A stretch of DNA of 64,000 nt from Olsenella sp. oral taxon 807 (GCF_001189515.2 NZ_CP012069.2:1674001-1738000), one strand, 5' to 3'. Positions 18,707-29,530 are shown, numbered from the stretch's first letter. The notes: generated by a model from the sequence alone, not told the origin. Translations and numbers: made by a program.

Positions 18707-19942
18707 ATGACAACCATCGAATGTCCGCACTGTCATACCCGCTTCGAGCTCAAGAGCTCTGACTACCAAGAGATCCTGAGCCAGGTACGAACGAGCGAGT
18801 TCGAGCGCGAGATCCACGAGCGCGGCAAACTTATGGAAAGCGAGAAGGAGGCCGCCCTCGCGGAGGCGAAGGCCAGCGCCAAGGCAACCCTCCAGCGGGA
18901 GATCTCCCAGCGCGACCTCGAGATCGCACGCCTGAAGGCGGACGCGGAGGGCAGGCGCCGCCAGGAGGAGGGCGAGCGCGCCCTTGCGGTGAGCGAAGCA
19001 ACCGGCCAGCTGCGCGAACGCATGGCGGCGCTCGAGGGCGAGGTCAAGCGCGGCAAGAGCGAGCGAGATGCCCTCGAGGCCCAGTACAGGGAGCGCCTGA
19101 GTAGCGCGCAGAAGGCCACCGACGAACTCATACGCCACAAGGACGAGGAGATCGAAAGCCTTAGGGACTATCGCACGCGCCTCTCGACCAAGATGGTCGG
19201 CGAGAGCCTCGAGCAGCACTGCGCGCAGGAGTTTGACCGCTGGCGCTCACTCAATCCCGAGGCCTTTCGCAATGTCAGCTTCGAGAAGGACAACGAGGCT
19301 CTGGGCGGCACCAAGGGTGACTTCATCTACCGTGAGCGCGACGATGACGGCACCGAGCTCGTCTCGATCATGTTCGAGATGAAGAACGAGGAGCTCTCGT
19401 CCACCAACAAGAGGACCAACGAGTCGCATCTCGCCAAGCTCGACCAAGACCGGTGCAAGAAGGACTGCGAGTACGCGGTACTCGTCTCGATGCTCGAGCT
19501 GGACAGCGAGCTCTATAACCAGGGCATCGTGGACATGTCGTATCGCCACGAGAAGATGTATGTCATCCGCCCGCAGTTCTTCCTGGTGATCATCACGCTC
19601 CTGCGCAACGCAGCCCTAAAGTCGCTGGACTACCGAAGGCAGATAGACAAGATCCGGCGCGAGCAGATAGACATAACCCACTTCGAGGGGGCACTCTCGG
19701 ACTTCCAAGACAAGTTCGGCCGTAACGTCGAACTCGCCAATCGCAAGTTCGTGACCGCCATCGACGAGATCGATAAGACCATCCAGCATCTGCAGAAGGT
19801 TAAGGACAATCTGCTCAGCTCGCAGAACAACCTCAGGCTGGCAGATGACAAGGCCCAAAAGCTCACCATCAGGCGCCTCACCAAGAACAGCCCCATGCTC
19901 GCGGAGCGCTTCAAGGAGCTTGAGGACGAAAGCAAGAGATAG
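18707..19942 (+). CDS. DUF2130-domain protein (PD-(D/E)XK nuclease-like)
   Basis: The 411-residue protein starts with a zinc-ribbon-like CPHCHTRF, continues with a long charged coiled coil (about 15-150) and then the DUF2130 domain. GDFIYRERDDDGTELVSIMF followed by EMKNE resembles the D-(x)n-E-x-K core of the PD-(D/E)XK nuclease fold. A second coiled coil forms the C-terminus. The biological role of DUF2130 proteins is not established. It is preceded by AAGGAGG and by strikingly repeated palindromes, and reads divergently from carAB. It is probably monocistronic, with a strong hairpin downstream. Confidence 0.8.
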   Translation: MTTIECPHCHTRFELKSSDYQEILSQVRTSEFEREIHERGKLMESEKEAALAEAKASAKATLQREISQRDLEIARLKADAEGRRRQEEGERALAVSEATGQLRERMAALEGEVKRGKSERDALEAQYRERLSSAQKATDELIRHKDEEIESLRDYRTRLSTKMVGESLEQHCAQEFDRWRSLNPEAFRNVSFEKDNEALGGTKGDFIYRERDDDGTELVSIMFEMKNEELSSTNKRTNESHLAKLDQDRCKKDCEYAVLVSMLELDSELYNQGIVDMSYRHEKMYVIRPQFFLVIITLLRNAALKSLDYRRQIDKIRREQIDITHFEGALSDFQDKFGRNVELANRKFVTAIDEIDKTIQHLQKVKDNLLSSQNNLRLADDKAQKLTIRRLTKNSPMLAERFKELEDESKR

Positions 19943-20084
19943 GCTCTTCGCAGCCTGGGAGGCGGACTCCTCGCAATCTCTGATGGCAGAGTGAGCCAGA
20001 GTGAGCGCAAGTTGAGCGCAAGCTTGGCGGCGTGAAGCCTGACAACGGTCCCGGTTTCCCTGCCTGCAAGCGGATCACAGGCGC

Positions 20085-20125
20085 GGCCCCTGTGGGAGAT
20101 GCTCGCAGCACTCCCCACAGGGGCC
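20085..20125. terminator. Bidirectional terminator hairpin
   Basis: GGCCCCTGTGGG(A) and CCCCACAGGGGCC form a stem of about 12 bp with a 15-base loop between the convergent DUF2130 and gdhA genes. The position fits shared termination, though a T-tract is lacking. Confidence 0.6.
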
Positions 20126-20198
20126 GACTTGTGGCTATGGTAGTAGGTACGGAGGCCGATCTCCAGCTGAGAGGCAAACCAACCTCCGACTATGGATG

Positions 20199-21735
<1,537 letters not shown>

Positions 21736-21747
21736 GCGATACGATTT

Positions 21748-21824
21748 CGGGGTGTGGCGCAGCTTGGTAGCGCATCTGCTTTGGGAGCAGAGGGTCGCTG
21801 GTTCGAATCCAGTCACCCCGACCA
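21748..21824 (+). tRNA. tRNA-Pro (anticodon TGG)
   Basis: 77 nt including an encoded CCA. CGGGGTG pairs with CACCCCG; the anticodon stem CTGCT/AGCAG encloses TTTGGG (anticodon TGG); the T arm has GGTTCGAATCC. A GC-rich hairpin (21834-21858) follows and probably ends transcription. Confidence 0.95.
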
Positions 21825-21899
21825 CAGACTAATGGGCCGGGGACCTTGTTCCCTGGCCGTCTTGATGCTAGCACTTGTAACCAGAGCGACTATATTCGT

Positions 21900-22631
21900 T
21901 CAACTCTCGAAGAGATCGACGATCCACGGGTCGGGGACGCGTTCGAGGCAGGCAGCCGCGAGGTTGATCCAGCTCTTGCAACGATCAAGCACCAAGCTGT
22001 CACTTGAAACCACGAGGGGCCTGCCGAAGAGGGCTTTGTCAACTTGGGCACAGGTGCGAGCGTGCACATTGAGCCCCCTCTCTCTAGCAGTTCTGTTGAA
22101 CAGTGCAACGAGGCGTCCCGAATTGCTGACGGGCTCGTCGAAAAGGACTTCCGCCCGCACGTCACCAAGGCTCCCCAGCACATCGAGCACCAGACCAACA
22201 GCTCGGGGTGTCTCGTGGATGATGCGGTAGGTACCACGCATCCCTGCCAAGTCGCGAATCGAGGAGTCCTGCCCACGCAGCAGAGGGCTACCCGAAAGTG
22301 CCACCTCCAGCGCTACGATCAGATTAAAGCCATCGATAAGACCCATGCCTCTGCGTAAATTGCCGATCTCAACGAGCTTGGAGGTGCGCCTGACCGCAGC
22401 CTTCTCGCCCGAGACGCTGCGTGCGAGAAGACCGCGCTGACGCTCAGTCAGTTGATAGTGATTTGACACGAACGTGAGCGTACTCTCATGAGAGTAGCCC
22501 CAGTCGATAATCTGTGACATCTCTCGAGCGGCACCAGCAACAATCTGAAGCCTCTCGGCAGCCAGATCAATCACATCGTGGTCATGGAAACCACGTCTCA
22601 CGTGCGGATAGGTGTCAGAATCATGTTTCAT
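21900..22631 (-). CDS. DUF434-domain protein
   Basis: The 243-residue protein matches DUF434 in layout: the segment YQLTERQRGLLARSVSGEKAAVRR in the first half and GNLRRGMGLIDGFNLIVALEVALSG near the middle, which suggests a nucleotide- or RNA-binding fold of unknown activity. The C-terminal half contains DVLGSLGDVRAEVLFDEPVSNSG, with a PIN/NYN-like alternation of strands and helices; this is only an impression. It converges with tRNA-Pro. The upstream side faces the large repeat cluster at 22.8-23.3 kb. Confidence 0.7.
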   Translation of the reverse strand: MKHDSDTYPHVRRGFHDHDVIDLAAERLQIVAGAAREMSQIIDWGYSHESTLTFVSNHYQLTERQRGLLARSVSGEKAAVRRTSKLVEIGNLRRGMGLIDGFNLIVALEVALSGSPLLRGQDSSIRDLAGMRGTYRIIHETPRAVGLVLDVLGSLGDVRAEVLFDEPVSNSGRLVALFNRTARERGLNVHARTCAQVDKALFGRPLVVSSDSLVLDRCKSWINLAAACLERVPDPWIVDLFES

Positions 22632-22804
22632 AGAATGAGCATAACGCCCCGGAGAGATTCGAGCGCCCGATTCACAGACTCACCAAAATTGTGATAATTT
22701 CCGTAAGGCCTCGGCAGTGCCACTGGCGCTAGGATAAGCGTGCGCCGTAGATCGCGTTGAGAACCGCGAAGTAGCGTGCACCTTTTGGTAATAGCAAGAG
22801 GGCA

Positions 22805-23350
22805 AAGTGCGCTTTTCGGTGACGTCGAGCCCCAGAGTGCGCTTTTCCGTAGAATGCGCTTTTCCTCACCTGCGCAAACGTGGCGCCGCCTCACGGAAAA
22901 GCGCAGTCTGCAACCGGCACCTCACGGGAAAGCGCATTCTGGATGAGTGACGTAACGGAAAAGCGCATTCTCCAACCGGCGCCTCACGGAAAAGCGCATT
23001 CTGCACGCCAACAGTCACCCAGAGTGCGTCTTTCCGTGAGAGTCCGCCCCAGAGTGCGCTTTTCCGTAGAGTGCGTCTTTCCTCACCTGGGCAAACGTGA
23101 CGCCACCTCACGGAAAAGCGCATTCTGCGGTTGCGGCACGACGGAAAAGCGCATTCTGCGGTTGCGGCACGACGGAAAAGCGCATTCTCCAACCGGCGCC
23201 TCACGGAAAAGCGCACTCTGCAACCGCTCCTCGACCGCAGCGTGACGGAAAAGCGCAGTCTGCGCACGACGCCTCACGAAAAGCACACTCTGCGATCCCC
23301 AGACGGCCAAGCTACGTCTTTTTGTGAGACAACCCAGCCAGAGTGCACCT
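22805..23350. repeat. Cluster of ACGGAAAAGCGCATTCT-type repeats (16-18 copies)
   Basis: Copies of about 20 bp occur in both orientations with uneven spacing across the 880-bp gap between DUF434 and degV. Two 57-bp palindromic elements (22852-22908 and 23069-23125) contain the core CTCACCTGSGCAAACGT. A 31-bp period with identical spacer (GGTTGCGGCACGACGG) is repeated at 23127-23188. Arg/Ala-rich short frames cross it but no gene is credible. Confidence 0.85.
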
Positions 23351-23509
23351 CTGACTCCCCGTGATACGCAATGTCGCAGGATCAGATACGGTCACCTACC
23401 CTCACTATGAATGTAAACCATCCGATTCAACTTCTATCGACAAATCCACACACCCGCTCACTATACTAACTACTGACGGTAGCCTACAAACCATCGAGAA
23501 AGGGTCCTG

Positions 23510-24394
23510 ATGGCCGACTACATCCTAAGCTGCTGCTCCACGGTGGACACCTCCGTCGAGTGGTGCAACGAGCGCGATATCTCATACATCTACTTTAACT
23601 ACCAACTTGACGGAGTCGCGCTTAAGGATGACTTCGGCAAGACTAACCCGCCCGACCAACTCTACGCCAAGATGCTCGCAGGCGCCGACGCCAAGACCAG
23701 CCAGGTGGCCGTGGGCGAATATATCGTCTACTTCCGCGAGTTCCTCGAAGCCGGCAAGGACATCCTGCACCTGAGCCTCGACTCGGGCATCTCCGGCACC
23801 GTCGAGTCTGCCCGCATGGCCCAAGAGCAGCTCGCACCCGAGTTCCCAGACCGCGCGATCACGATCGTCGACTCCATGACCGCGACCGCCGGCTATGCCC
23901 TTCTCATGGACGAGCTCGCCAGGCAACGCAGTGCCGGTGTGGGCTTCAGCGAGCTCTGCGAGCAGGCAAACATGCTCCGTGCACAGGTCCACCTCTGGTT
24001 CGAGTCATCCGACCTCACCTTCTTCATTCGCGGCGGCCGCATCTCCAAGGCCTCCGGTATCCTCGGTGGCATGCTCAACATCTGTCCGATCATGGACATC
24101 GAGCCCGACGGGACGCTGGCCGTCAAGGCCAAGGTCCGCACCAAGCGCAAGGCCCTCGCCTTCCTCGTCGATACCATGGAGAAGGAGTGCATCGGAGGAC
24201 GCGACTATGCGCGCAAGGTCTGCGTCGCTCACTCCGAGTGCAAGTCTGATGCGGAGGCGCTGGCCATCATGCTCAAGGAGCGATTCCCCAAGCTGGATGG
24301 CGAGGTGCCCATCTTCAGCGTCGGGGCCACGATCGGCACGCATACCGGACCGGGTACGACAATCATAGGCTTCTGGGGCACTCCGCGCTTCTAG
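23510..24394 (+). CDS. DegV-family fatty-acid-binding protein
   Basis: The 294-residue protein shows the DegV two-domain layout: ADYILSCCSTVDTSVEWC at the start, then KTSQVAVGEYIVYFREFLEAG, HLSLDSGISGTVESARMA and SMTATAGYALL in the first half, and FFIRGGRISKASGILGGMLN around residue 180. DegV/FakB proteins bind fatty acids and in FakAB systems present them for phosphorylation; whether this one is a FakB cannot be told because no fakA lies nearby. GAAAGGGTCC gives a ribosome site before the ATG. Confidence 0.88.
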   Translation: MADYILSCCSTVDTSVEWCNERDISYIYFNYQLDGVALKDDFGKTNPPDQLYAKMLAGADAKTSQVAVGEYIVYFREFLEAGKDILHLSLDSGISGTVESARMAQEQLAPEFPDRAITIVDSMTATAGYALLMDELARQRSAGVGFSELCEQANMLRAQVHLWFESSDLTFFIRGGRISKASGILGGMLNICPIMDIEPDGTLAVKAKVRTKRKALAFLVDTMEKECIGGRDYARKVCVAHSECKSDAEALAIMLKERFPKLDGEVPIFSVGATIGTHTGPGTTIIGFWGTPRF

Positions 24395-24415
24395 AGACAC
24401 GTAAGCAGGAACACG

Positions 24416-25192
24416 GTGGCGACCTTTTTGAACGACAGTCCCATCTTTGGCCCAGTGAGAAGTCGACGCCTCGGCATCTCCTTGGGAGTGAACCTCATGC
24501 CGGCCACGGGAAAGATATGCAACTTCGACTGCATCTACTGCGAGAACGGCTTCAATGCCGATCGGCGGACTTCTGACGCCTTTGCGACACTGCCGACACT
24601 GCGGGAGGCCCTTGAGGCCAAGCTCGTTGAGATGTCCTCCACAGGCGAGTTGCCTGATGTCATCACTCTCGCGGGAAACGGCGAGCCGACAGCAAGCCCC
24701 GTCTTTCCTGAGGTCGTCGATGCGTCTATTCACCTGCGTGACGAGTACGCGCCTGAAGCCAGGATCGCCGTGCTCTCGAACGGCACCTATGCGGACAGGC
24801 CCGACGTGCATAGGGCCCTCCTTCGAGTGGACGATAACCTCCTCAAGCTCGATACCGTGAATCCCGACTACATCAGGTTTTTAGACCGACCAGCCAAAGG
24901 CTATGACATCGAGCACCAGATAGAGGTCTTCGCCTCGTTTTGTGGTCATGTCATCATCCAGTCCCTCTTCCTCACGGGCACGTGGCAAGGACATGATGTC
25001 GACAACACCGGTGACACCTACGTCATACCCTGGCTTGACGCTCTCAGGCGCATTGGGCCTCGTAGCGTGGCCGTCTACACCATAGCCCGTGACACGCCAG
25101 CCGCCGGCCTGCGCAAGGCGACGCCCCAATCGCTCGACTCGATCGCGAGGAGGGTCCGCGCGCTTGGCATCGACTGCTCGGTCTCATACTAG
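24416..25192 (+). CDS. Radical SAM protein
   Basis: A 258-residue radical SAM protein with the cluster motif CNFDCIYC (C-x3-C-x2-C) near residue 39, a GNGEPTASP SAM-contact loop near 95 and an SNGTY segment near 120. It belongs by appearance to the COG0731-like group of short radical SAM proteins of uncertain substrate. Translation starts at GTG 24416, 21 bases after degV, so the two are probably co-transcribed. No peptide or carrier partner is nearby. Confidence 0.82.
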   Translation: MATFLNDSPIFGPVRSRRLGISLGVNLMPATGKICNFDCIYCENGFNADRRTSDAFATLPTLREALEAKLVEMSSTGELPDVITLAGNGEPTASPVFPEVVDASIHLRDEYAPEARIAVLSNGTYADRPDVHRALLRVDDNLLKLDTVNPDYIRFLDRPAKGYDIEHQIEVFASFCGHVIIQSLFLTGTWQGHDVDNTGDTYVIPWLDALRRIGPRSVAVYTIARDTPAAGLRKATPQSLDSIARRVRALGIDCSVSY

Positions 25193-25269
25193 CCCTCCCA
25201 CAAGAGGCGGTGTTGACACAACGAGGGAACCGCGCGCGCCGCCATATAGTGACGCCCTAATGTGGCACC

Positions 25270-25527
25270 CTAATAGTTTCGTTCTCGTATCCTGCCGATG
25301 CTGCGCTCACGCTCCGCCTCTTCCGGAGTCACATAGTCTATGAGATCCCCAGGCTTGCAGTCGAGTACTTGGCAGAGCGCCTCAAGCGTCGAGAAACGTA
25401 TGCCTCGTATTTTGCCTGTCTTGATGCGCGACAAGTTGACCGGAGAAATGCCAATCCTCTTGGCAAGCTCTACAGACGTAATCCCCTTCTCAACCATAAT
25501 GTAATCAAGGCGCATAACTATCGGCAT
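25270..25527 (-). CDS. XRE/YozG-type helix-turn-helix regulator
   Basis: A compact 85-residue Cro/CI-type DNA-binding protein: MRLDYIMVEKGITSVELAKR, then the recognition helix region GISPVNLSRIKTGK and CQVLDCKPGDLIDY. Small YozG-like regulators often pair with DUF2975 membrane proteins, and such a gene lies upstream on the same strand at 25786-26298, though 258 bp away. The start at 25527 is chosen because the upstream frame lacks family similarity. The 258-bp gap between them shows no gene. Confidence 0.82.
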   Translation of the reverse strand: MPIVMRLDYIMVEKGITSVELAKRIGISPVNLSRIKTGKIRGIRFSTLEALCQVLDCKPGDLIDYVTPEEAERERSIGRIRERNY

Positions 25528-25785
25528 TACACTACATGTCCCATCTTGAATGCCACATGGGTGCTCAATACCCACTTCTGGTATAACAATCGCCGACAAG
25601 CCCCTCTAGCGTATTGTCTGTCTCTAATCTACCGTTAGCGCCGAGCTAAATCAACCATAGGCGGTCGTTCGCCCATCTGGCCCGCGCGATCCCCTTCTTG
25701 TCCCTCTTTGCCACCGCGAGCAGCTCTCTGTGGCGCCGGCCTGATGAGAGGAGCATAGACAGACCACTGCTCGTGACGCCACAAG

Positions 25786-26298
25786 CTAGAGGATGTTATC
25801 GGAATCCTCCTGCAACGCTTCCCCGTAACGAAACACCACCGAAAGACACAGGAAGAACACAGCCTCCACTACATGACCTGCATCGATAAAATGACCATCG
25901 CGGGCGCTGTAGATCAATGGCAGACCCGCCAGGGATATGGTTGCGGCTGGTGCTGGTGGTGACACCAGACCAAGCACGATCTGAATGAGGACCAATATCC
26001 CCGCAACGAGAAGACGTCGTGATTGCTGCCGCCCAAAGGGCAGAGGGTCTCTGGCAAAGTCACGGAAGAATCTGACGAGAATGGCGGGAATGCAGACGAT
26101 AAGAGCGAAGGAAAGTGTCTGTACGATCCAGTAGGCACCTGCGCCAGATCCGTCACGCAAGTCTTGGGCGGCAATGAGCAGCATAAAAGCCAAACCAAGC
26201 CCACAGAGCACAGAGAGCCAGCTCATGCCCATCGAAGCCATGCGGCAGGCCCTCCTCGCCCGCTTGAGTGTCTCGTTTCGCATATCTGCATCATCCAC
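25786..26298 (-). CDS. DUF2975-family membrane protein
   Basis: A 170-residue protein with four predicted membrane segments (around WLSVLCGLGLAFMLLIAA, WIVQTLSFALIVCIPAILV, LLVAGILVLIQIVLGLVS and the C-terminal AVFFLCLSVVFRYGEAL). DUF2975 proteins have no established function but are commonly coupled to a YozG-like regulator. The GTG at 26298 is preferred because GGAGAGGAG lies six bases upstream; the next ATG (26283) is 21 bases away from it. Confidence 0.7.
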   Translation of the reverse strand: MDDADMRNETLKRARRACRMASMGMSWLSVLCGLGLAFMLLIAAQDLRDGSGAGAYWIVQTLSFALIVCIPAILVRFFRDFARDPLPFGRQQSRRLLVAGILVLIQIVLGLVSPPAPAATISLAGLPLIYSARDGHFIDAGHVVEAVFFLCLSVVFRYGEALQEDSDNIL

Positions 26299-26592
26299 AG
26301 CTAGCTCCTCTCCAATGACAGTCCTACCCACAGCGCAACCCCACCTGCCAGGCGCTGTGACAGGGATATACGCACAACGACCCCTCAAACATATCTTGAA
26401 AGGCCTGGGAAGGCGACAAACACCACGGCAAGCCATATCATCAGCCCAAGCAGACCATAGCATCACAGGGGCTGATTTCCGCTGAGCATGCAGGGTCTTC
26501 AGCTATCATGCGGAATTTACAGCTAGCCCAGCGCCCCGCTAGCGCTATATCCAAGGCCACCGCCACCCAAAGGGTCGGACAGAACGCAACAT

Positions 26593-27351
26593 TCACCCCT
26601 GAGGGGACTGCCTATGAGCTAGCGCAAGGTGCAGACCAAGGCAGGACATCGAAATCCACACCATAAAGAGCCCCAAGGCAATCGGTACCCCCCACGAGAC
26701 AAGGTCGATGCCGAGCGTATCGATGCTCCTGTAATTGATCGAGTGAATGCCTCCGACCATCTCAGCTGCCACATAGCTTGTAAAGCTGGCAGTGTCCGCC
26801 TGGCTGGCCAGGCCATAGCCAAAGAAGTTGACAAACGAGAGGACGACCCATACGACGGGCATTGCGAGCGTCGCCCATAGCGAGCGTGCGAACACGACGC
26901 CAATGAAGGCGGCAGACATGACGGTGAAGACGATCATCAATGCAACAGCAACGAAGACAAATGAGGCGAATTCCAGCGTGACGTGCCCGTCCACCACTAC
27001 ATACACCACGTACATGACCGCGATCAGGGCAAGAGACACGCCCAAGAGTGTGGCGAGCCTCGTCCGTATGACGCGCGTAAGCCCAAAGCCCGCCTGCCGA
27101 CAGAAGTCATACGTTCCATTCTCAAAGTCCTTGGCAAAGTAGTACGCATAGCAAGCTCCAAGAATGGGAAACGAGAGCTGCGCAAAGGAGTTATAGAAGC
27201 TCATGATGGCGCCACCCGAGTTCTTGATGTCGGCGTGCTCTGAGAACACCACACTCATGCCCAAACCCCCAACGGCAGCTCCCCCTATGAGAAGCGCAAG
27301 AATCAGGAGGAACCGACTGCGGTACAGGCGTCGAAACTCAAATTTCAGCAC
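26593..27351 (-). CDS. ABC-2-type transporter permease
   Basis: A 252-residue integral membrane protein with six hydrophobic segments in the ABC-2 pattern, beginning MLKFEFRRLYRSRFLLILALL and including the conserved DFENGTYDFCRQAGFGLTRV loop (about 77-96) typical of bacitracin/lantibiotic-type exporter permeases. It overlaps the upstream ATPase gene by seven bases, so they form one transporter. Substrate unknown; self-protection against a peptide is plausible but not shown. Confidence 0.8.
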   Translation of the reverse strand: MLKFEFRRLYRSRFLLILALLIGGAAVGGLGMSVVFSEHADIKNSGGAIMSFYNSFAQLSFPILGACYAYYFAKDFENGTYDFCRQAGFGLTRVIRTRLATLLGVSLALIAVMYVVYVVVDGHVTLEFASFVFVAVALMIVFTVMSAAFIGVVFARSLWATLAMPVVWVVLSFVNFFGYGLASQADTASFTSYVAAEMVGGIHSINYRSIDTLGIDLVSWGVPIALGLFMVWISMSCLGLHLALAHRQSPQG

Positions 27352-28028
27352 GAGATCCCCCTATTTCCATAGTCCGATGTTGCAGTCAAAATCCGTGACC
27401 CCATGAACTTCCTGAGGCTCTCCACGGTTCTCTCGCCCTCATACTCGACAAATGCATGGGCACGCCTATCGAGGAAAATGATCCGTCCTCCCAATTCGAT
27501 GACATCGCCCAGATCATGCGAGGTATTGAAGACCACCTGATCGTCAAGCCGTTGCACTATCTGAATACACGCCAACCTATTGATGAAATCAAGGTTTGCC
27601 AAGGCCTCATCGAGGATGAGGATACTCTTGCTCGACGAGAGGACTGAGGCGATCTCAAGTATGCGGCGCTGCCCAAAGCTCAGACTCCCGATCCGTCGTC
27701 CCATAAGTGGGCCCAAGACCGAAGAGATCTGTGGGTATGCATCTCTGACCGTCGATGCTGAGTTGCCGAGCAAATCAAACACATCACTGACAAGCAATTC
27801 CGACGGAGGACGTATGGTATCGGAGACGAGCATACAGGAGTCTGCCACCTCACGGGGAATTTTGCCACGAAGAGGAGGGATGCTCCCGCAAAGCGTCTTA
27901 TAGAGCGTTGACTTGCCTGATCCGTTATCCCCGACCACATTGATGATGTCGCCCCTCGCAAAGGAGAGGCACACGTCTGTGTAGAGTGGCCTCTTTCTGT
28001 CATAGCCGATGTCGATGCGAAGTTCCAT
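27345..28028 (-). CDS. ABC transporter ATP-binding protein
   Basis: A 227-residue ATPase. Walker A is GDNGSGKST, the signature loop is the divergent LSFGQRRIL, Walker B is SILILDEALANLD and the switch His is in FNTSHDL. It drives the adjacent permease. The ATG at 28028 has an AGGGAGGGG site, so the 11-residue upstream extension is rejected. The gap upstream (28029-28345) is AT-rich with palindromes. Confidence 0.86.
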   Translation of the reverse strand: MELRIDIGYDRKRPLYTDVCLSFARGDIINVVGDNGSGKSTLYKTLCGSIPPLRGKIPREVADSCMLVSDTIRPPSELLVSDVFDLLGNSASTVRDAYPQISSVLGPLMGRRIGSLSFGQRRILEIASVLSSSKSILILDEALANLDFINRLACIQIVQRLDDQVVFNTSHDLGDVIELGGRIIFLDRRAHAFVEYEGERTVESLRKFMGSRILTATSDYGNRGISC

Positions 28029-28098
28029 GCCCCTCCCTTCTGAGAAGATATCATATTCCAATAATGATACATCATATTATGATTATTAATTAATGTAT

Positions 28099-28114
28099 TA
28101 CGATAAATATCGTA
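28099..28114. promoter_or_regulatory. Palindrome in the ABC exporter promoter region
   Basis: TACGATA-AA-TATCGTA, in a strongly AT-rich stretch 70 bp upstream of the ATPase start. The local base composition differs from the surrounding GC-rich DNA and fits a promoter/operator. Confidence 0.45.
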
Positions 28115-28278
28115 CGAACTATACGATGGAGGGGCCCAAGGAAGAGGAAGCCGGAGACGTCGGCAACCCTCTTTGCCAGTGGCAAGGCAAGGGGTAAAGG
28201 GCAGGAGGTAAACCGCGTACCCTGCGAGCGCGTGCGGTGCCTGCGGCGCGTGGCGTCACATCGGTCCAGCTAAAGCGA

Positions 28279-28310
28279 GCGGCCCTGGCCCCCTCAAGGA
28301 CCAGGGCCGC
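28279..28310 (-). terminator. Terminator hairpin downstream of the msmK-type gene
   Basis: GCGGCCCTGG (28279-28288) and CCAGGGCCGC (28301-28310) form a perfect 10-bp stem with a 12-base loop, 36 bp after the stop codon of the ATPase gene. Confidence 0.6.
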
Positions 28311-28345
28311 CTGAGTGCAGCCTCTGCGCGATCGCGCCTTGACTC

Positions 28346-29530
28346 CTACGCCGTCAGGCTCACCCCCGTATCCTTCGCAAAGAGGTGGATGGCGTTCTTG
28401 GCGAACTTGAAGGAGATCTCATCTCCCGTCGTGTAGCTCTTGCCACCCAGATCGACCGTCGGGACGATGAGCACGAACTGGCCAATGTCCGTCGTGACGT
28501 GGACGTGGACGGTAGAGCCCATGAGCTCCGTAACGTCGACCGTCCCCGCCACGGAACCTGCCTCGCCCTTCTCACAGATCAGTATCTGCTCGGGACGAAC
28601 ACCTGCAACCACAGAGACTCCATCCCTGATACCTGCCGCCACGAGCTTCGTGGCCGTCTCGTCGGACACGGAGACAGAGATCTCCTCCGCCTTGACGACA
28701 TAGCGGGCACCCGCGTGAGAGAGCGTCGCGTCAAAGAAGTTCATCTGTGGGACGCCGATGAAGCCCGCCACAAAGAGGTTGGCCGGGCTATCGAAGACCT
28801 GCTGGGGCGTGCCTACCTGCTGGACCACACCGTCCTTCATGATAACGATGCGATCGCCCAAGGTCATGGCCTCGGTCTGGTCGTGGGTGACATACATGAA
28901 GGTCGTGTCGATGCGCTGGCGCAGCTTGATGATCTCGGCGCGCATCTGGTTACGCAGCTTCGCGTCGAGGTTCGAGAGCGGCTCGTCCATGAGCAGGACC
29001 TTGGGGTTGCGCACGATGGCGCGCCCGATGGCGACGCGCTGACGCTGGCCGCCCGAGAGCGCCTTGGGCTTGCGCTCAAGATACTCCGTAATGCCCAGGA
29101 CCTGGGCGGCCTCGCGCACCTTCTTGTCTATCTCGTCCTTGGAGACCTTGCGGAGCTTCAGAGGGAAGGCCAGGTTGTCGTAGACCGTCATGTGCGGGTA
29201 GAGGGCATAGCTCTGGAAGACCATGGCGATGTCTCGGTCCTTGGGGGCAACGTCGTTCATGAGCTTGCCGCCGATGTAGAGCTCACCGCCCGATATCTCC
29301 TCGAGGCCCGCCACCATGCGCAGCGTCGTGGACTTACCGCAGCCAGAGGGACCCACGAGCACCACGAACTCACCGTCCGCGACCTCGAGGTTAAAGTCCT
29401 CCACGGCGATGACGCCCTCGTCGGTCACCTTGAGGTTGCTCTTCTTTTCGAGCTCACCCTTCTTGCGCTTGCGCTTCTTCTCAAGGTTAGGATAGATTTT
29501 CTGTATATGCTTCAGGCTTAACTCTGCCAT
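28346..29530 (-). CDS. msmK: Sugar ABC transporter ATP-binding protein (MsmK/UgpC type)
   Basis: A 394-residue ATPase of the MalK/MsmK/UgpC group: Walker A GPSGCGKST near residue 62, signature LSGGQRQRVAIGRA near 158, Walker B VLLMDEPLSNLDAKL near 178, then a C-terminal TOBE regulatory region. It powers uptake of oligosaccharides by the two permeases encoded upstream. Between YPNL and AVEDF there is an extra, highly charged segment (EKKRKRKKGELEKKSNLK) not usual for MalK homologues. As last gene of the locus it may serve other sugar permeases too, as MsmK does in streptococci. Confidence 0.92.
   Translation of the reverse strand: MAELSLKHIQKIYPNLEKKRKRKKGELEKKSNLKVTDEGVIAVEDFNLEVADGEFVVLVGPSGCGKSTTLRMVAGLEEISGGELYIGGKLMNDVAPKDRDIAMVFQSYALYPHMTVYDNLAFPLKLRKVSKDEIDKKVREAAQVLGITEYLERKPKALSGGQRQRVAIGRAIVRNPKVLLMDEPLSNLDAKLRNQMRAEIIKLRQRIDTTFMYVTHDQTEAMTLGDRIVIMKDGVVQQVGTPQQVFDSPANLFVAGFIGVPQMNFFDATLSHAGARYVVKAEEISVSVSDETATKLVAAGIRDGVSVVAGVRPEQILICEKGEAGSVAGTVDVTELMGSTVHVHVTTDIGQFVLIVPTVDLGGKSYTTGDEISFKFAKNAIHLFAKDTGVSLTA

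Noticed and set aside
22805-23350. CRISPR array
   Set aside because: Units occur in both orientations, spacer lengths vary widely, some spacers repeat, and no cas genes are in the window.
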